Shown here: positions 60,756-64,000 of the stretch, one piece after another | How positions within the stretch are numbered: the first letter of the stretch is position 1 | How the letters are laid out: each line of letters opens with the position of its first letter | Origin: SZUA-100 sp965248135 | GTDB taxonomy: Bacteria; Pseudomonadota; Alphaproteobacteria; Rhizobiales; Rhizobiaceae | Direction of reading: 5' to 3' | Assembly: GCA_965248135.1 (NCBI GenBank) | Contig: CBDFIN010000012.1 | Coordinates: 930,001-994,000, forward strand | Length of the DNA stretch: 64,000 nucleotides | The notes under the pieces: generated by a model | Database searches by the model: none | Told to the model about the DNA's origin: nothing | What the model saw: the letters and a program-made list of their open reading frames with translations, nothing else | Program-made: the position numbers and the translations under genes

Positions 60756-61502
60756 ATGAACCAAGCCGGACATTTGCTCAAATTTGCGATCACTGCATTT
60801 TTGGTTGCCTCATTGGCCGGGCCGGCTCTAGCCGCGGGTGATGCCGAAAAAGGCCAAAAAGTGTTTAAGAAATGCAAGGCCTGCCACAAGATCGGCGATG
60901 GCGCGAAAAACAGCGTCGGCCCGGTTCTGACCGGCGTGGTGGGGCGAAAGGCCGGCACGTTTGCCAAATATTCCTACGGAAAAAGCATGCGCAAGGTGCG
61001 CGAAACCGGATTGGTGTGGACAGAGGAAAATCTTGATGGCTGGCTGACCGACCCAAAAAAATATCTGCGCAAATTATTGGATAATCGCAAGGCCAAGGCC
61101 AAGATGACGTTCAAATTGAAGAAGGCGGGGGACAGGCAAAATGTTATTGCTTATTTGCGAACTTTTGCTGGTGAGACGAATGACGAGACAATGGAAAAAT
61201 CCGCAGCACCCGCATCGCCAACAACTGCAATGGCGGTTGCATCTTCTGATGTCTGTGTTGAAAATCAATCCGGCAAAAGCCTGTTGTTTGTGGTCGAGGC
61301 CAAGGGCGGTGCGCGGGTGCTCAAGACTCTCGGCGCCAAACAAAATCTCTGCGCGCCGCAAGCAATGGCTGGCGCCGGCGGCACGGTTGGGGTCTTCACC
61401 GATGAGAACGCGCTTGAGGGCTGTTCGAGATTGGCCAAAGCCGGCAAGGCGGAGCGATTGATCGCCTACGAGCCGTTCGATAATTGCACCTGGGCTCAAT
61501 AA
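60756..61502 (+). CDS. Class I c-type cytochrome with C-terminal cysteine-rich extension
   Basis: A 248-residue exported cytochrome. The signal peptide (ITAFLVASLAGPALAA) is followed by a cytochrome c2/c550 domain: AEKGQKVFKKCKACHKIGDG with CKACH, NSVGPVLTGVVGRKAGTFA, and a late Met ligand region (KAKMTFKLKK). After about residue 150 there is an extra domain of about 90 residues with four cysteines (DVCVENQSGK, QNLCAPQ, EGCSRLA, DNCTWAQ). ATG at 60756 follows GGGAGAG; the longer frame adds seven residues. It is divergent from the P460 gene, suggesting a functional pair. Confidence 0.85.
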   Translation: MNQAGHLLKFAITAFLVASLAGPALAAGDAEKGQKVFKKCKACHKIGDGAKNSVGPVLTGVVGRKAGTFAKYSYGKSMRKVRETGLVWTEENLDGWLTDPKKYLRKLLDNRKAKAKMTFKLKKAGDRQNVIAYLRTFAGETNDETMEKSAAPASPTTAMAVASSDVCVENQSGKSLLFVVEAKGGARVLKTLGAKQNLCAPQAMAGAGGTVGVFTDENALEGCSRLAKAGKAERLIAYEPFDNCTWAQ

Positions 61503-61517
61503 CAGCCCATACGGCCA

Positions 61518-62360
61518 TCAGGATTGGATGTCATAGAAGTTCTTGATTGCATCCCAGCCTTCTTTGGCGCTGTCGACGATGGTGAACAGGTCCACATCTC
61601 CCGGTGAGACTGTCCCCTCCTCGACCAAGGCTTCAAGATTGATGACCCGTTTCCAGAATTGGTGACCAAACAACAGAACCGGAATTCGGTCCATTCTGCC
61701 GGTCTGGATCAACGTCAAGGTTTCAAAGAACTCGTCAAGAGTACCAAAGCCGCCGGGAAACACCGCCACTGCCCGTGCCCGCATCAAAAAGTGCATCTTG
61801 CGGATGGCGAAGTAGTGAAAATTTAAACAGAGCTCCGGTGAGACATATTCATTTGGCGCTTGCTCGTGCGGCAAAACAACATTGAGACCGATCGATGGTG
61901 CGCCCACGTCCTTGGCGCCACGATTGCCTGCTTCCATTACCCCCGGCCCGCCACCGGTCACTACCACATATTCCCGGTGGCCGTTTTTCATCGATTCCCG
62001 CGATGCCAGGCGAGCGAATTCTCTCGCCTCCTCATAGTATCTGGAATTTTTTTCAAGATTTTTCTTGGCCACCGGCGTTTTCGCCGCCCACGCTTCACCG
62101 CCAGGCTCGGGAATACGCGCGCCGCCGAACAGCACAACGGTTGATGCAATCCCGGCCTCGGTTAACACCATTTCTGGCTTCAACAGTTCGAGTTGCAGAC
62201 GTATCGGCCTGGTTTCCTCACGGCAGAGAAAATCCTGGTCGTCAAAGGCAAGCTGGTAGACCGGAGATCTGGTCTGCGCGGTATCCGGAATCTTGCGGAC
62301 TTTCTCGCGATCCTCATGTGAATGAGTTAAGGGGTTGTGATGCTTTTTTGTTGTGGCCAT
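61518..62360 (-). CDS. LOG family protein (cytokinin riboside phosphoribohydrolase-like)
   Basis: A 280-residue protein of the Lonely Guy family with VVTGGGPGVMEAGNRGAKD and the signature PGGFGTLDEFFE. Related enzymes remove ribose 5-phosphate from nucleotides such as cytokinin or AMP. The N-terminal 80 residues (HEDREKVRKIPDTAQTRSP) are extra relative to short plant-type LOGs. The start is ATG 62360; a frame up to 62684 runs antisense into dapD and is rejected. It lies between the cytochrome and dapD, tail-to-tail with the cytochrome gene. Confidence 0.9.
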   Translation of the reverse strand: MATTKKHHNPLTHSHEDREKVRKIPDTAQTRSPVYQLAFDDQDFLCREETRPIRLQLELLKPEMVLTEAGIASTVVLFGGARIPEPGGEAWAAKTPVAKKNLEKNSRYYEEAREFARLASRESMKNGHREYVVVTGGGPGVMEAGNRGAKDVGAPSIGLNVVLPHEQAPNEYVSPELCLNFHYFAIRKMHFLMRARAVAVFPGGFGTLDEFFETLTLIQTGRMDRIPVLLFGHQFWKRVINLEALVEEGTVSPGDVDLFTIVDSAKEGWDAIKNFYDIQS

Positions 62361-62499
62361 GGCAGTTGTCTGTTCCTGCTGAATAATACAAACACAGATC
62401 ATGACCCAGATTGATTGACGCTTTGTAACGCTTGGCATAGTTTCCCGAAAAAATAGTTCCGGCGCTGGACACTCCGCCGCTTTGAACAAGGATGACCTG

Positions 62500-63357
62500 A
62501 TGGACAATAATAAACTGGCCCAACTGCAAGGCGTCATTGACCCAGCCTTCGATAATCGCGATAGCATCGGTCTTGATACCAAAGGTGAAATTCGCGAGGC
62601 GGTTGAAACGGCCTTAAACCTGCTTGATACCGGTGTGGTGAGGGTCGCCGAGCGCGACGGCGGCAATAGTGACTGGCAGGTCAATCAATGGCTGAAAAAG
62701 GCCGTGCTCTTGTCTTTCCGGCTAAACGACATGGGTCTTATCGCCGGTGGTGCGGGTGATTCGAACTGGTGGGACAAGGTTCCTTCCAAATTCGAGGGCT
62801 GGGAGGCCGCCGATTTCCGCAAAGCGGGATTTCGCGCTGTTCCAAATTGCATCGTGCGCCGCTCGGCCTTTATCGCCCCAAGCGCCGTGTTGATGCCATC
62901 CTTCGTCAATCTTGGTGCCTATGTCGATGAGGGCACCATGGTCGACACCTGGGTCACCGTCGGCTCATGCGCCCAGATTGGCAAGAACGTGCATCTTTCC
63001 GGCGGTGTCGGCATTGGAGGTGTACTGGAACCGCTGCAGGCCGGACCTGTGGTAATAGAAGACAATTGCTTTATCGGTGCGCGCTCGGAAGTGGTCGAGG
63101 GCTGTATCGTTCGTGAGGGCGCAGTGCTCGGCATGGGCGTATTTATCGGCCAGTCCACCAAGATTGTCGACCGGGCAACCGGTCAGGTGCACTATGGCGA
63201 AGTACCGGCCTATTCGGTGGTGGTGGCCGGCACCATGCCCGGCAAGCCGTTGCCCAATGGCGAGCCTGGTCCAAATCTTTATTGCGCGGTAATTGTCAAG
63301 ACGGTCGATGAGCGAACACGGTCGAAGACTTCGATCAACGAACTGCTTAGAGATTGA
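62500..63357 (+). CDS. dapD: 2,3,4,5-tetrahydropyridine-2,6-dicarboxylate N-succinyltransferase
   Basis: DapD makes N-succinyl-2-amino-6-ketopimelate in lysine and meso-diaminopimelate synthesis. The 285-residue protein has an N-terminal helical domain and a left-handed beta-helix built of hexapeptide repeats (VRRSAFIAPSAVLMPSFV, MVDTWVTVGSCAQIGKNV, LSGGVGIGGVLEPLQAGPV). ATG at 62500 with AAGGA 8 bases upstream was preferred to a TTG at 62482. dapE begins about 410 bases later, separated by a small membrane protein gene. Confidence 0.96.
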   Translation: MDNNKLAQLQGVIDPAFDNRDSIGLDTKGEIREAVETALNLLDTGVVRVAERDGGNSDWQVNQWLKKAVLLSFRLNDMGLIAGGAGDSNWWDKVPSKFEGWEAADFRKAGFRAVPNCIVRRSAFIAPSAVLMPSFVNLGAYVDEGTMVDTWVTVGSCAQIGKNVHLSGGVGIGGVLEPLQAGPVVIEDNCFIGARSEVVEGCIVREGAVLGMGVFIGQSTKIVDRATGQVHYGEVPAYSVVVAGTMPGKPLPNGEPGPNLYCAVIVKTVDERTRSKTSINELLRD

Positions 63358-63383
63358 TCAATCTGACAAACGGGTAAACCGGC

Positions 63384-63764
63384 ATGCAAGACCAACCCAG
63401 ATACACCCTTGCCTGGCTGTTCTTTGGTTTTTCCGGGCGCATTCGCCGCAGCACCTATCTCTGGTCAGCGATTTTATTTGTGGCAGCCTATGGCTACGTG
63501 GTTGTGCAGATTGTGCAAACACCCGAGACCAGCTGGAAATTCGGCGCCTGGGGCCTGGTGATGATGGCCTTAATAGCAATCACCGCCTGGTCGCTGGCGG
63601 CCCTTTCGGTCAAGCGGTTGCATGATATCGGCTATCCAGGTCCGCTGATGGTTGCCATTTTTATTCCGGTGGTTAGTTTGTTGTTTTTTCTGGCCCTTTG
63701 TCTGTGGCCGGGAGAGGCTGGCGACAACCGGTTTGGTGCATCACCCTTGAAACAAATTGGTTGA
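63384..63764 (+). CDS. DUF805 family membrane protein
   Basis: The 126-residue protein has the DUF805 plan: an opening WLFFGFSGRIRRSTYLW, three to four hydrophobic helices, VKRLHDIGYPGPLM, and a late FALCLWPGEAGDNRFG with the GDNRFGASP signature. Function is not known. It lies between dapD (27 bases upstream) and dapE (6 bases downstream), apparently in one operon; the insertion of a DUF805 gene between dapD and dapE occurs in other rhizobia. Confidence 0.9.
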   Translation: MQDQPRYTLAWLFFGFSGRIRRSTYLWSAILFVAAYGYVVVQIVQTPETSWKFGAWGLVMMALIAITAWSLAALSVKRLHDIGYPGPLMVAIFIPVVSLLFFLALCLWPGEAGDNRFGASPLKQIG

Positions 63765-63770
63765 AATCTC

Positions 63771-64000
63771 ATGGATCGAGCTCCTTCCCGCCCCGCCGAG
63801 ATACTTCGGCTGCTGATACAATGCCAGTCGGTCACTCCCAACGAGGGTGGTGCACTAAAGCTGCTTGAGCAGCTGCTGCAACCGCTCGGCTTCAAAACCC
63901 ACCGGCTGCGTTTCAGCGACGAAAATACTCCGGACGTTGAAAACCTCTATGCCCGGTTGGGCAAATCCGCACCCAATATCTGCTTTGCCGGCCACACCGA
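63771..64000 (+). CDS. dapE: Succinyl-diaminopimelate desuccinylase, 5' part only
   Basis: The frame opens at ATG 63771 and runs to the window end, giving about 77 residues. ILRLLIQCQSVTPNEGGALK and NICFAGHTD match the start of DapE, the zinc enzyme that removes succinate from N-succinyl-L,L-diaminopimelate; the His of AGHTD is the first metal ligand. The rest lies outside the window. The gene begins 7 bases after the DUF805 stop. Confidence 0.92.
   Translation, partial: MDRAPSRPAEILRLLIQCQSVTPNEGGALKLLEQLLQPLGFKTHRLRFSDENTPDVENLYARLGKSAPNICFAGHT

Noticed and set aside
62361..62684. N-terminal extension of the LOG-family protein
   Set aside because: This part is antisense to dapD and the conserved LOG protein starts at 62360.

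Overview
The window comes from an alphaproteobacterium, most likely of the order Hyphomicrobiales (Rhizobiales). The evidence is a GcrA cell-cycle regulator, a long rhizobial-type malic enzyme with a phosphotransacetylase-like tail, an argD-argF-hslO operon, a PodJ-like polar protein with Sel1 repeats, a CpaB-to-TadC (Tad/Flp pilus) cluster, and the gene order rimP-nusA-ylxR-infB-rbfA-truB. Genus-level placement is not possible from sequence reading alone. No rRNA, tRNA, CRISPR array, integrase or transposase gene was seen.

Layout. 1-2.9 kb: a truncated S9 peptidase, a small secreted protein and a DUF2975/Xre pair in AT-richer DNA. 3.0-4.8 kb: a lone MoxR ATPase, a small secreted protein and two identical 84-bp repeats. 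4.8-10.1 kb: malic enzyme and mutS, separated by a two-hairpin repeat element. 10.2-17.8 kb: the translation/transcription operon rimP-nusA-ylxR-infB-(two unknown ORFs)-rbfA-truB on the minus strand. 18.1-23.4 kb: a membrane protein, gcrA, and argD-argF-hslO. 23.8-30.3 kb: an RND adaptor/permease pair and a TrkH potassium transporter. 30.3-32.4 kb: apaG and guaA. 32.4-40.6 kb: a sugar-type ABC importer with a ROK regulator, bracketed by two EEP-family phosphoesterases; one permease and the regulator are each broken by a frameshift. 40.7-46.6 kb: a MATE transporter, a DUF3429 protein and the PodJ-like protein. 46.6-48.2 kb: a mostly non-coding stretch with several repeat and hairpin families around a MerR regulator. 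48.2-51.5 kb: hydrolase, ArsC-like protein, pyrD, DUF952 protein and a secreted coiled-coil protein. 51.6-59.7 kb: cpaBCDEF-tadBC. 60-61.5 kb: two haem proteins. 61.5-64 kb: a LOG-family protein, dapD, a DUF805 protein and the start of dapE.

How the parts relate. Most of the window is chromosomal housekeeping: ribosome maturation, arginine, lysine, pyrimidine and GMP synthesis, mismatch repair. Two genes tied to the alphaproteobacterial cell cycle (gcrA and the podJ-like gene) both have clusters of the CcrM methylation sequence GANTC upstream, one beside a near-match to a CtrA box, which suggests cell-cycle-coupled expression. The accessory content lies in intergenic repeats (at least three families, one a composite double hairpin found in both orientations), in a two-ORF insertion between infB and rbfA carrying an in-frame amber codon, and in the partly degenerate ABC/EEP locus, which may import a phosphodiester-containing compound. 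These are the parts most worth a second look.
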